A stretch of 64,000 nucleotides of DNA from Acidovorax sp. DW039 (GCF_037101375.1 NZ_AP029019.1:434001-498000), one strand, 5' to 3'; counted from the stretch's first letter, positions 16,243 through 24,549 are shown. Numbers and translations: made by a program. The notes: generated from the letters alone by a model not told the origin.

Positions 16243-18519
16243 TTAGTCTTCGAGTAGCTTGAGCATCACATCCTCGACTTCCGACGATGCGATTGCCTGG
16301 GTGTTCGCGCTGCTCAGAACAAATGGTGCAATGGGAGCATGCTCGACCAATTTCATCCTTTCTGCCTTTGATAATTTTGGAACTCCACTTTGTGCAGATC
16401 GCTCAAGCGAAGTGTTCGCCCGTATGTCACGCTTGAGCTGCGATTTGGTCGGCTTGGATCCACTTAACTTGATCTCCGCTTTGCGTTCTGAGTTCGCTTT
16501 TGACGTGGCCTGCTTGATCTCGGCCGCACGTTGCAACCCACGGTTTTGTTCAGCAGCTTTACTGAGAAACGATACCAGACGATCATCTCGAGTGATCGAA
16601 AGCCAATCGAGCAACGTCATATGGTGCAGATCGGGATCCCCACTTTTAAGATGAAGTAGCTGCAGCGATCCGCCAAGATTGCACCAGCACTGTGAAAGAT
16701 CTGACGGATTGATATGAACCTCAATGGGCTTCCGTCTTCCGCCGAGTGTTCCCAACGCACCGGAACGCAGAAGCCATTCGCTCGTGTAAACAAGTTCAGT
16801 AATTTCACGTTTAGGCTTATAGAAAGGGTCATACAGATGTATTCCGTCTGCCGCCAGAAATCCCTGTAGGCGGGGCAGACAACGTACCTTGAGCGCGGTG
16901 AGGTCTTGTGCTGTTGAACTTATGTAACCGTTCGCAAGCAGCCACTCAACAGCGCCTCGTCGTGTCGGCTCGACACCGTCACGCCTCATTGCCACCAGGG
17001 GTAGCGTTATTACCTCTTCATTGTTGTGGCGCAGAATGCGCTTTATCTCGAGTGGTAAAAACTCTTGGAAGTTAAGTCGAGCAAGTTCCACACGCGCCGG
17101 CTCACCGCGACGTGGACGGCGGCCCATCGTTGAGCCGGGTATAAGGTGATCAAGATCCTTGTGTGCTCGATTGAAGTTCGATTCGACAGGAGCCTTGTTG
17201 ATTGACTGATAGGCTGCGCCGTAGCTTGCGCCTGCTTCGATTTCTTCGAGCGTTTTCATCACGGCTTGGTTCTTGCCTTCGCCGTTGTCCATTACGTACT
17301 GGCGGAAACTTAGAGACAGCCAGTCGCGCGGCTCGATGGTTATCCCATTTTTCGCGCAGTAGGCAACCTTATCTTCTGCGGCGTGCAAAATAGCGAGCAG
17401 CGCCGTCGTCGAGCTTGTGTGCTCGAAGCCCACATGCGACCCGAAGATGTAATCGATCCCAAATCCGGCTCCGATGACTTCCGTCCGTGTCGGAGAACTG
17501 ATTGGCTTGAGCCTGGATGCCGAAGAAACCAAAGTTTGATCAGCGGGCGTGCTGTCTAGGTACGCCGTCCCATTAATGGAGTTGTGCCGATCTTTGATCT
17601 TTCCCAAGCGGCGCATGTACTCTTGCCGAACATGAGTCTCGCCCCGATGAATCTGTTTTGCGGTGAGCGCGTTGGTGGCGTGCGTACCCCAGTATTCGAA
17701 TTGAGCCGGGCTGTAGTTTTGGGCTTCCGGGGCAATAGTAACTACTGCACTGTTGCCTTCCCACTTGATTGAGGTTGCGAACCAATCGTTGAGTGTGTTG
17801 TGAAAGGCCACCTGAGTTGAGACACCCGGCTTTTTGTATTTGGACCAGCCCAGAGCAAAAATCTTGCGCACTTCTTTTGAGCAGTTGACGCCCGCTAGGC
17901 GACCTTCTTCACCGCCAAACTCACGAGGTCTGCCGGTCTTTTTATTACTGTGCTTTTCTTTTCCAGGGCCACCAGAATGTGGATACCACGGAAGCAGCGA
18001 GTTACGCAGCCCGAGCCCGAGGATGAATGCATTCAATGCCCTCTGCACCTTGGCGCAACTCTTGTGCCCAAGCTCTTTGGCACGCATCGTCGGCCATCCT
18101 GAGAACTCCGGGTCCAGAATAATCTGAGCTACTGTGCGATGGTGTACAAAGGGTCTGATGAGCAGATATGCATCTCTTCTATGCTTAAGCCACTTGCGTA
18201 GATCCCGGCGAGTTTTTCTAAGCAAGTCGGTAGACGAATTGCTATGAAGTTGTTTGTTTGATAAGAGCCAGTGGCTGGGAGTTTCGAATTTCGCTACGGC
18301 GAATTCGCCGTCAGCGATCTGTGCTTCAAGAGATGAGAGTCTGCGAAAGACTGGCTTTTTGATGTAGTTCTTTTGAAATCCGGCAGAATTTTTTTCTGGG
18401 AAGAATGAGATGGCGACTACATCTTCAAGCGGGTCCATATGTATGACACGCGCATACAACATCGGTTGTTTTGTCGGTAGTCGTGTCAAAAGTGCGCAGC
18501 CGAGATGGAGTTCACTCAT
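16243..18519 (-). CDS. tnsB: TnsB-like DDE transposase
   Basis: 758-aa transposase that binds the transposon ends and joins the 3' ends to target DNA. I start it at ATG 18519 (MSELHLG), which overlaps the tnsA stop as ATGAGTGA; an ATG at 18531 is also possible. Counted from 18519, the catalytic triad appears as D322 (AYLDSTPADQTLVS), D411 (QYVMDNGEG) and E446 (NKAPVESNF), with the normal spacing for TnsB/Mu-type integrases. N-terminal helix-turn-helix domains precede it (~100-240) and a beta-barrel-like plus basic C-terminal tail follows. The sequence is divergent but complete. Confidence 0.9.
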   Translation of the reverse strand: MSELHLGCALLTRLPTKQPMLYARVIHMDPLEDVVAISFFPEKNSAGFQKNYIKKPVFRRLSSLEAQIADGEFAVAKFETPSHWLLSNKQLHSNSSTDLLRKTRRDLRKWLKHRRDAYLLIRPFVHHRTVAQIILDPEFSGWPTMRAKELGHKSCAKVQRALNAFILGLGLRNSLLPWYPHSGGPGKEKHSNKKTGRPREFGGEEGRLAGVNCSKEVRKIFALGWSKYKKPGVSTQVAFHNTLNDWFATSIKWEGNSAVVTIAPEAQNYSPAQFEYWGTHATNALTAKQIHRGETHVRQEYMRRLGKIKDRHNSINGTAYLDSTPADQTLVSSASRLKPISSPTRTEVIGAGFGIDYIFGSHVGFEHTSSTTALLAILHAAEDKVAYCAKNGITIEPRDWLSLSFRQYVMDNGEGKNQAVMKTLEEIEAGASYGAAYQSINKAPVESNFNRAHKDLDHLIPGSTMGRRPRRGEPARVELARLNFQEFLPLEIKRILRHNNEEVITLPLVAMRRDGVEPTRRGAVEWLLANGYISSTAQDLTALKVRCLPRLQGFLAADGIHLYDPFYKPKREITELVYTSEWLLRSGALGTLGGRRKPIEVHINPSDLSQCWCNLGGSLQLLHLKSGDPDLHHMTLLDWLSITRDDRLVSFLSKAAEQNRGLQRAAEIKQATSKANSERKAEIKLSGSKPTKSQLKRDIRANTSLERSAQSGVPKLSKAERMKLVEHAPIAPFVLSSANTQAIASSEVEDVMLKLLED

Positions 18520-19669
18520 TGGACGCCCCAAAGAAGGTTGCGCGCAGGTTTCGAAGATAGTCTCGACTGGCGCGTCGTATCATCTTCGTTGTCTCAACGG
18601 GTACCGTTAGGTCGATATCGATCAACTCCAGCCATATACCCAACCGCCACAGTCGAAAGGGGTCGCGATCGACTACGGATGTTTCTCGGGCAGCCTCTGC
18701 GACAGCATCACGGATAGGGCGCTCAAGTGCATAGTTATTGAAGCTAGCGACATAGTCGGCAAGTTGCCGTGACTCTTTATAAAGGCGCACTTCGCTGGCT
18801 AGCGGCCGTAGCCATCTCAGGTTCTCAACAAACTTAGGATGAATGGATTCGCCCGTTTCATGATGATGATGAGCCCCGACTGCATGGCAATAAGCTCGAT
18901 CTAGTTCAATTCGCTCCTGGGCTCTGACACTCTTTGCGGTAATTGCCCTGGGCTTGCAACTGATACCAGCGAGGGCCTTCTGTCCCACCGCTCCGTTCAG
19001 CATCAGATCGATAGAACCAACGTAGGGGACGGTTGTGCCGACAAAGCACCCGTGATCAATACCTAGGTGTTTTGCAATCTCGATCAGTCCCCGTGTAGTG
19101 CGCTGGCCCTGGTCCAGATGTTGGGCTGGATGTGGATGCTCATAGGGCCACATGGGCAGGCACTCACGTAGTCCCTTTGCGCCCAAGTACGCACAAATCA
19201 AAGCAGTGTGAAATTCGAGCGCGGAAAGAAAATGATGATTTCTCTTGTGAATGGAGACTGAGTCAAAGATTTGATAGCTGACGGGCGACGAGAAGTTTCT
19301 TCGGATTCGGATCCACGGCTGGTAGTGCTCGCCATATCCTTGTCCAGCTCCAGCGCGAATCGCAGTACTGACCCTGACGAGTTGCCGCTGTGAGTATTGC
19401 GACAATGCCTTCCCGACCGGTTGCGTGTCCTCTTCCAGCAAATACAGGTAAGGCGCGCTGTACCCTGCCTCCCTCGCGAGCGCACTGGCATTTCTTGATG
19501 TAGACGGCATACCGTCTCCCCCCTTGCTCAAGGATGAAGTTAAAGCCTCACGCACAAAGCGTTCGGAAGTTTCGTAGGAGCTGAGGGCGGGCGGGGTCGA
19601 CTGGATTTGACGTGCAAAATCCGTAGACTTTGTTGAGTCCACTTGCTCGCGCTTGCTTTTGTGGTGCAA
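18512..19669 (-). CDS. tnsA: TnsA-like endonuclease
   Basis: 385-aa protein that would cut the 5' ends of the element, giving cut-and-paste movement with TnsB. The TnsA core is recognised from GQGYGEHYQPWIRIRRN, FLSALEFHTALI, VPYVGSIDLML and AGISCKPR. These supply E152, D221 and K239 of the PD-(D/E)XK site; the D-to-K distance of 18 equals that of Tn7 TnsA (D114, K132). The first ~100 residues are an extension not seen in Tn7 TnsA; MPSTSRN at residue 54 is an alternative start. It overlaps tnsB by 8 bp. First gene of the tns operon. Confidence 0.85.
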   Translation of the reverse strand: MHHKSKREQVDSTKSTDFARQIQSTPPALSSYETSERFVREALTSSLSKGGDGMPSTSRNASALAREAGYSAPYLYLLEEDTQPVGKALSQYSQRQLVRVSTAIRAGAGQGYGEHYQPWIRIRRNFSSPVSYQIFDSVSIHKRNHHFLSALEFHTALICAYLGAKGLRECLPMWPYEHPHPAQHLDQGQRTTRGLIEIAKHLGIDHGCFVGTTVPYVGSIDLMLNGAVGQKALAGISCKPRAITAKSVRAQERIELDRAYCHAVGAHHHHETGESIHPKFVENLRWLRPLASEVRLYKESRQLADYVASFNNYALERPIRDAVAEAARETSVVDRDPFRLWRLGIWLELIDIDLTVPVETTKMIRRASRDYLRNLRATFFGASNE

Positions 19670-19746
19670 AGCGGATGCTTGACTCTGGGATGTGTCTGGC
19701 CTGAGAATTCAGTTGCTTAGGTTTTGGTTTTGGCCAAGACTTTTCC

Positions 19747-19777
19747 CGGCGAGCCCTCGCGCTCGCCGTTTTTATTT
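19747..19777 (+). terminator. Plus-strand terminator hairpin between tnsA and the HTH gene
   Basis: Stem CGGCGAG/CTCGCCG followed by TTTTTATTT on the plus strand. Both neighbouring genes run on the minus strand, so it faces against them. It may block plus-strand transcripts from entering the XRE gene, or end an antisense RNA from the tnsA promoter region. Confidence 0.55.
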
Positions 19778-20254
19778 GTGCGTCATATCGCCTCCCTTAT
19801 CGGTGAGCCTCGATAGACGGGTCGCACTTTCTTGGAGCGACTCCAGGTAAGCCAGCAATCCAGCTCGCTGAGCCCCGTCCAGCCAATAGGCTGTGGTGAG
19901 CAGCTGTGACACGAGGCGTGTCTCTTCTTCAGATTCGGTCAGTTGCCATACTGAGCGGATGCACCGATCATGCTTGGCAGCCCAAGCGAGCGCCTCCGCA
20001 TCTCCTTGATTTAACTGAAGCAACGAGGACAACTGGCCCAGAACACGGTCAGTGAACGGAGGGCGACGCCCCTTCTCCACACCACAGAAAAAAGCTTGGT
20101 CTATCCCAACGGTCAGCGCTACCGCCTTTTGGCTGGTCGAACATCTTTCGCGGGCCTTCAACAAGCGGCCGGGAAAGAGGAGAAGCTGATTTACTTGTTC
20201 CATTTCATTTGTGGACGGACGGTAGTCCATCACACAGATGCTATCGGTCTGCAT
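19772..20254 (-). CDS. XRE-type helix-turn-helix regulator of the Tn7-like element
   Basis: 160-aa protein with a Cro/CI helix-turn-helix at residues ~30-85 (TSQKAVALTVGIDQAFFCGV, then EKGRRPPFTDRVLGQL) and a helical C-terminal part (~90-160) that could bind a ligand or oligomerise. ATG 20254 is used; ATG 20230 (MDYRPSTNEMEQ) is an alternative. It lies upstream of tnsA on the same strand with a 102-bp gap, and is divergent from the unknown gene at 20304 with only 49 bp between them. It probably controls itself, that gene and perhaps the tns operon. Confidence 0.8.
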   Translation of the reverse strand: MQTDSICVMDYRPSTNEMEQVNQLLLFPGRLLKARERCSTSQKAVALTVGIDQAFFCGVEKGRRPPFTDRVLGQLSSLLQLNQGDAEALAWAAKHDRCIRSVWQLTESEEETRLVSQLLTTAYWLDGAQRAGLLAYLESLQESATRLSRLTDKGGDMTHK

Positions 20255-20303
20255 TGGAGGTCACAACAAGTACGATTTGCCGAATTTCTACTCTAGTCTT
20301 CCT

Positions 20304-21359
20304 ATGAAAGATTCGTTCGAATTGTCATTAATTGACTTTTGCGCGCTGTCTAAGACCCCTCTGAAGCGCAACCGAGCAGGGAAATCCCGGGGTCCAGCGG
20401 ACGCACTTCGGACCGTTTGTTGGTATAGGTATCTGGCGTCTGAAACGCCAGGGATCTCTGCTTATGCTTTGGGAAAGCTGGCCGAGCCGAGCGCGTACAA
20501 AGTTGATGTAAGTGACAAAAATCGAATTCACATGCATTCAAACAAATGGATTCGATACTCGAGGGGCACGGCGGTACCTCAAAGTGCACTCGTCGCGCGC
20601 TCAGACGAGAAATTTCCAGGCTCAGCAGGATTGATCAACCACCCGGTGTGGTTGTTGATAGACCGGCAGTATTCTTCGCTGGGGCAACTCGCGAGAGTTA
20701 AAACCTCCTTTGCGCCCCAGGTACAGCTTGAGATTGATGCGGCTAGATCGCCTTCTCAGTGGTCGTCGCCCGAATTTGCAATCCTGTATGTCAGGAAATT
20801 GGTTATCTTGGAGCCGCTTGATGCATTGGGCGCGATCGCCTACCTACTATGGCAGGCAAAGTTGCGCATCGACACTTCTGCTCAGGCGGGCTGGGTACGC
20901 TGCTTGTATGGCGCGATGCTCGTCCATGGTGCCGATCTTCGGTCCCTTGGCATTGCATTGCCCATGCTCGAACTGTTTAAGCAGAATTTGCTGGACTCGG
21001 TGAAACACGACGGCAATCGGCTGGATTACCCTTCAAATCTCTATTTGCTTAGTATTGAATTGCTCGATCGCTTTTATGCCGAGTACCAGTTGGAGTATGG
21101 AAGGAGTCGGCGTGAATTTCTATATGATGCTTGCACAATAAGGCATGGATATGCGCCTGCTGTTATTACTTGGCCGATTTCAGTTCCAGTAGACGAGTAC
21201 AAATCTTTCGCCAACATCAACGCCTGTGAGACACGGCAGAGAATTTTTTCGTGGGCGTTATTTGCTCTGTCCAATAAAGATCGCGTGATGGAGCTATCGG
21301 TTGATTTGGTGATTGATCAATTTTCTCTTGTATTTGAAATGGATGCTAATTTGCAGTGA
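20304..21359 (+). CDS. Unknown protein inside the Tn7-like element
   Basis: 351-aa protein with no domain I recognise. I start at ATG 20304 (MKDSFELSL); longer in-frame forms would overlap the divergent HTH gene. It appears soluble and mixed alpha/beta, with an internal SLGIALPMLELFKQNLLDSV helix near residue 225 and no zinc or nucleotide-binding motif. Its 3' end overlaps the convergent second tniQ by 14 bp. GC content is low, like tniQ2, suggesting both came together. It is either cargo (for example a defence function) or an accessory transposition factor. Confidence 0.7.
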   Translation: MKDSFELSLIDFCALSKTPLKRNRAGKSRGPADALRTVCWYRYLASETPGISAYALGKLAEPSAYKVDVSDKNRIHMHSNKWIRYSRGTAVPQSALVARSDEKFPGSAGLINHPVWLLIDRQYSSLGQLARVKTSFAPQVQLEIDAARSPSQWSSPEFAILYVRKLVILEPLDALGAIAYLLWQAKLRIDTSAQAGWVRCLYGAMLVHGADLRSLGIALPMLELFKQNLLDSVKHDGNRLDYPSNLYLLSIELLDRFYAEYQLEYGRSRREFLYDACTIRHGYAPAVITWPISVPVDEYKSFANINACETRQRIFSWALFALSNKDRVMELSVDLVIDQFSLVFEMDANLQ

Positions 21360-22263
21360 GTCGATTCTTGATATGTGGTGGGAGTTGCTCCCACGCGAAA
21401 GCATGTGCTATCAAATTTATTCTATCGTTCATCAAATGGCGGCCCTCGAGGGAAAACTTCAAAAAGTTAATTGGATCGCCACAGCGAAATATGACGGAAA
21501 GATCTGATGGATTGATGATTTGTATCCAGTCCAGGAATTTCTGAATCAATGAGTTTGGATTTGTTTTTAATTCCTTAGCAATCAATCTTATTGCAATTCT
21601 CCTGCACCGAGGCTGAAATTCCAGTGCGTCATCATTAAGTAATCTTTTTAGAATATCATTGAAAACTTTGAATGCGTGTTCGTTGTTACGGTGAGAGGTG
21701 CTGCTTATCGGAGAAGGTGCCGTGCGGCAAATAGGACAGATCGGAAAAGCGCCGTCCCATCTGAAGGGTTCGGCTTTACACCTACACCCTTCCCAAAGTT
21801 CCAAGTCGTGATTGTCACAATGACGCTCGTTCGCGAGTTGGTGAGCTAATCGCCGATAAACATGCCCGTGCGTTCTCAGGTCGTCGATGATGCATTGTTG
21901 GCAGAACCGTGGTCTTTCCGAAACATACCCTACGTAATCAGTCGTTCGAAGCCTGGTCTGGTTCACCGTTCGATTGCCTGAGATCATGTTGTGACGGAGC
22001 TCTTCTTCAAGATCACTTCTGTATAGGCATGTGAATATAGGAAAGAGCGTGTGCTCTTGAAGTAAGGTTGTTGGGTCGATAGCGTCATCCAACACGATTC
22101 TGCAGAAGTCGCGTGCTCTGTACCCTAGAAAAAGATGATTGGCGCTTGGAGGGAGCCCAATGACAGCCCTCAATCCAGAACTCATAGATGCGAATCTTCC
22201 CATTCGAACCGATGCTTCGTAGAGGGAGTACAACGTGGCCCCTCTGGGGAAAGATGGAATCAC
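21346..22263 (-). CDS. Second TniQ / TnsD-like target selector
   Basis: 305-aa TniQ-domain protein starting at GTG 22263; in-frame sequence above it contains no other start before a stop. Opening IPSFPRGATLYSLYEASVR is the TniQ N-terminus. It is rich in zinc ligands: C121/C124 (RFCQQC), C149/H152 (ERHCDNH), C160/C162 (EGCRCK) and C176/C179 (ICPICR). It sits apart from the tns operon, right at the element's tnsA-side end and nearest to the DUF421 gene. Elements with two TniQ proteins often use one for homing to a fixed chromosomal site; this smaller, zinc-rich copy is the likely homing factor. Confidence 0.85.
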   Translation of the reverse strand: MIPSFPRGATLYSLYEASVRMGRFASMSSGLRAVIGLPPSANHLFLGYRARDFCRIVLDDAIDPTTLLQEHTLFPIFTCLYRSDLEEELRHNMISGNRTVNQTRLRTTDYVGYVSERPRFCQQCIIDDLRTHGHVYRRLAHQLANERHCDNHDLELWEGCRCKAEPFRWDGAFPICPICRTAPSPISSTSHRNNEHAFKVFNDILKRLLNDDALEFQPRCRRIAIRLIAKELKTNPNSLIQKFLDWIQIINPSDLSVIFRCGDPINFLKFSLEGRHLMNDRINLIAHAFAWEQLPPHIKNRLTAN

Positions 22264-22475
22264 TTGAAGAGTAACGAGATTTGAAAATATGTTTGCTGCT
22301 GAACAGCGCGAAGGACTCGCACTCCATGAAATTTTTCATTCTTTGTGAGTAGCTTGCGCTATTAAAAGGCGTTCTTTTCATAGAGAGCACTTTTAAAAGT
22401 TTGTTCAGCGCTACCCAATGAAGTGAGCAGATACCAGTGCAGGAACATACCTCAACCTGCCCGCATCCCGTCACA
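22264..22475. other. Candidate right end of the Tn7-like element and junction with DUF421
   Basis: AT-rich 184 bp followed by 28 bp of flank up to the DUF421 stop codon. Two related motifs in the same orientation, GCGCTATTAAAAGGCGTTC (22356-22374) and GCACTTTTAAAAGTTTGTTC (22387-22406), are candidate TnsB-binding sites. The proposed terminus is ACA at 22445-22447 (TGT reading inward). A target duplication could not be confirmed because the other end is unknown. Confidence 0.45.
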
Positions 22476-22949
22476 TCAATGCCCCTCGGGGTCTTTGCGC
22501 AAGATGCTGATACTCCCATCCGCCTCCAGAAATGCGCAGCGCATGTCCTTCAACTCGCAGTCGGCTTCGCGCAAGGCTTGCTCTACATCGGCGGGAGGCA
22601 CATGCTGTTGTAGCAGCACCTTGTGCAGGATGCGTCCATCCTTGCCCACCAGTACGGGTTCGCCTTCCATCATGACTTGCAGCCGGGTAAAGCGCGCTGT
22701 CAGGCGGGCAATGATGGCGTTTATGGCGATCAAAGTGAAGGCCGCGATCAGCCCGGCGGTAACGGACTGGTCGCCGCCTGTGAGCGCGTTGGACACGGCT
22801 TCGCTCAGCAGCATCACTACCAGCAGGTCAAAGGGGGTGAACTGGCCAATGGTGCGCCTGCCCGACAGCCGTATCAGGAAGAGCAAAAACAAGTACACCC
22901 CGGCAGCGCGTAAGACGATTTCCCACCAGGGGGTTGTCATCTCCCACAC
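22476..22949 (-). CDS. DUF421 (YetF-type) membrane protein
   Basis: 157-aa protein with two to three N-terminal membrane helices (VLRAAGVYLFLLFLIRL at ~12-28 and the FDLLVVMLLSEAVSNAL region, ~38-85) and a soluble DUF421 domain (~86-157, GEPVLVGKDGRILHKVLLQQ). Family function is not established. It opens the stress-related block. Its 3' end lies 28 bp from the proposed end of the Tn7-like element, so the gene itself may be the attachment site, left intact by insertion downstream. Confidence 0.88.
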   Translation of the reverse strand: MWEMTTPWWEIVLRAAGVYLFLLFLIRLSGRRTIGQFTPFDLLVVMLLSEAVSNALTGGDQSVTAGLIAAFTLIAINAIIARLTARFTRLQVMMEGEPVLVGKDGRILHKVLLQQHVPPADVEQALREADCELKDMRCAFLEADGSISILRKDPEGH

Positions 22950-23008
22950 AGCTCAACCTCGCGCCAGTAACTCATTTCCTGCAAACTGTGCGCACTGGTA
23001 GCGTCTGC

Positions 23009-23497
23009 TCAGGCTGCTGCCAGATGTTCGTCCAGCAGCCCTTCCTTGCGCGCTTCCACTTCTTCACGCATTGCAACCAGATCGAGCTTCTTGGCGCTGC
23101 GCGCCTTGGGGAAGATTTCATTGCGCTCTTCCTTGACGTGGTGATCGATGTATTCCCCCAGTACCTTCACCTTGGCATCAAATGCCTCGTCCACCATCTC
23201 GGCGGCCTGGATCTGGGCGATCAGGTCTTTGGCGGTCTGGTGTTCCACCTCGGCTTCGGCCAGCAGGTCCGTCTCCTTGATGGCCTCGCGCAAGGCGGGG
23301 TAGAAAATTTCTTCCTCCAGCTGCGCGTGGATGGTCAACTCAGTGCAGATCTCGCGGGCCAGGTCCATGCGCAACTGGCCTGCATTGCGGGCGCGTGATT
23401 CGCACAGCGAATCAAAGTCCTTGAACATCTTCTTGACGGCCTTGTGGTCAGCGTCGAGCAGGTCACACACGTCTTTCTGGCGTTGGCTGGTAGGCAT
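23009..23497 (-). CDS. Hemerythrin HHE-domain protein
   Basis: 162-aa all-helical protein with the histidine/glutamate set of HHE cation-binding domains: ADHKAVKKMF (near residue 17), HAQLEEEIFYP (~58), AEVEHQTAKDL (~82) and YIDHHVKEERNEIFP (~115). These would hold a diiron centre. Start ATG 23497 is preceded by GGAG; the upstream in-frame extension is not family-like. Such proteins are linked to nitrosative and oxidative stress or iron storage. It is single, in a block of other stress genes. Confidence 0.9.
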   Translation of the reverse strand: MPTSQRQKDVCDLLDADHKAVKKMFKDFDSLCESRARNAGQLRMDLAREICTELTIHAQLEEEIFYPALREAIKETDLLAEAEVEHQTAKDLIAQIQAAEMVDEAFDAKVKVLGEYIDHHVKEERNEIFPKARSAKKLDLVAMREEVEARKEGLLDEHLAAA

Positions 23498-23745
23498 GGG
23501 GCACTCCGGATAAAGAGGGGATGGATGTAAGCGCCTTGAGCTGAGGTCGATGGTTTGACTCTCCAGGCTCTCAGAAGCGTTGCCATCTTCAAATTGCGAT
23601 GGCGTCAAAGGTGTAGGCCTTTTCCTTGGGTGAGGGTCGGGCGTTTTCCGTACACACCGAACACGCGACACCTGACCACACCTCGACTGCTGCACATTGG
23701 TTGTTTTCCTACAGCTTCGCGCGGAAGCTTTGCCAAAGTCGAGGC

Positions 23746-24258
23746 ATGAAGCCCAACATCACTCTCATGCCGCGTCACCCCCGTTCTCGGTGGTCTGCTG
23801 CTTTGCAGGCCGCCACAGCAGGCACTTGTGCCAGCGTCCTATCAGCCGCAGTGCTGTTGCTGGCGGGGCGGCGTGAAGCGGGTAGCGCGGCAGCCCCTCT
23901 CAATGCCGTAAGCCATTGGTACTGGGGTGACGAGGCACTGGGGCAGCAGCAAACCGATGTGCAGCACACGGTGGTGGGCTACCTCACGCACCACGCGGCC
24001 TCGGTGTTCTGGGCTGCGTTGCTGTCTGCGTTCTTGCAGAGAGAACCCCGGGAGGTGTCTTTGCGCAAGGTCATGGTGTCCAGTGCAGTAACCAGTGCGC
24101 TGGCCTGCGCTGTGGATTTCAAGATGACCCCCAAGAGGTTGACGCCAGGGTTTGAGCATCGCCTCTCCCGCAAGACCCTGGGCGGCACTTATCTGTTGTT
24201 TGCGGTGGGACTGGCCATTGGAAGCCTGCTGATACGCGCAAAGCGCCATGACCGATGA
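23746..24258 (+). CDS. Hypothetical membrane protein
   Basis: 170 aa starting at ATG 23746. Hydrophobic stretches at ~22-42 (TCASVLSAAVLLLAG), ~80-95 (AASVFWAALLSAFLQ), ~108-125 and ~145-162 (LLFAVGLAIGSLL) suggest four membrane helices. There are many His residues between the first two (SHWYWG, TVVGYLTHH), so metal or haem ligation is possible but unproven. I do not recognise a named family. The MITE at 24278 begins 19 bp beyond its stop. Confidence 0.65.
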   Translation: MKPNITLMPRHPRSRWSAALQAATAGTCASVLSAAVLLLAGRREAGSAAAPLNAVSHWYWGDEALGQQQTDVQHTVVGYLTHHAASVFWAALLSAFLQREPREVSLRKVMVSSAVTSALACAVDFKMTPKRLTPGFEHRLSRKTLGGTYLLFAVGLAIGSLLIRAKRHDR

Positions 24259-24272
24259 ACGCCAAGAACGCT

Positions 24273-24549
24273 CTCAGAACCTGTTCAAGATCTTTTTGGG
24301 GTCGCACAAGTGTGTTGCCGGGAGGGGCTGCTAGGCGCAGCGCGCCGCCAATAGCCCGTGCTATTGGCAAGCGGTGCAACAACGCAGACCGCCCGGCAAG
24401 CCACTTGCCCGAAGGGTTGGAGTGAAATCGGGCGATTGAACACTCCGGCTGCTTGCATGGGCACCAGCCCATGCGGCGCATCCGAAGCATCCACTCATCC
24501 CGATTGCACTCCAATGCGATCCCCAAAAAGATTTTGAACAGGTTCTCAG
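24273..24549. mobile_element. 267-bp MITE with terminal inverted repeats and 5-bp target duplication
   Basis: Terminal inverted repeats start AACCTGTTCAAGATCTTTTT at 24278 and its near-complement ends at 24544 (about 30 bp, two mismatches or gaps). Both flanks are CTCAG (24273-24277 and 24545-24549), a clean direct duplication. A second inverted pair lies inside (TTGGAGTGAAATCGGG near 24416 and CCCGATTGCACTCCAA near 24500). No coding capacity, so it is a non-autonomous element mobilised by an unknown transposase. It landed within the last codons of the neighbouring gene. Confidence 0.85.

Larger units (their letters stand above)
13282..22447. mobile_element. Tn7-like transposon with tnsABC, tniQ and a second TniQ; outer limits approximate
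   Basis: Contains tnsA-tnsB-tnsC-tniQ on the minus strand (19669 to 13447). A cargo or regulatory pair follows (HTH protein and an unknown gene) and then a second TniQ at the tnsA-side end. GC content is well below that of the flanking chromosome, especially 20300-22400. The right limit is proposed at 22447 (ACA on the plus strand, TGT reading inward), 28 bp from the stop codon of the DUF421 gene. The left limit is uncertain: it is placed after the TPR fragment, but could lie at the tonB break (~8955) if the NAD cluster and HU/HTH genes are cargo. No cas genes or CRISPR repeats are present. Confidence 0.7.

Noticed and set aside
13447..22475. A CRISPR array or guide RNA for the Tn7-like element
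   Set aside because: I looked for regularly spaced repeats in the intergenic parts (13282-13446, 19670-19771, 20255-20303, 22264-22475) and found none; no cas gene is present either.
22085..22519. 144-codon minus-strand frame overlapping tniQ2 and the DUF421 end
   Set aside because: Different frame from both genes, spans the proposed transposon junction and shows no family features.
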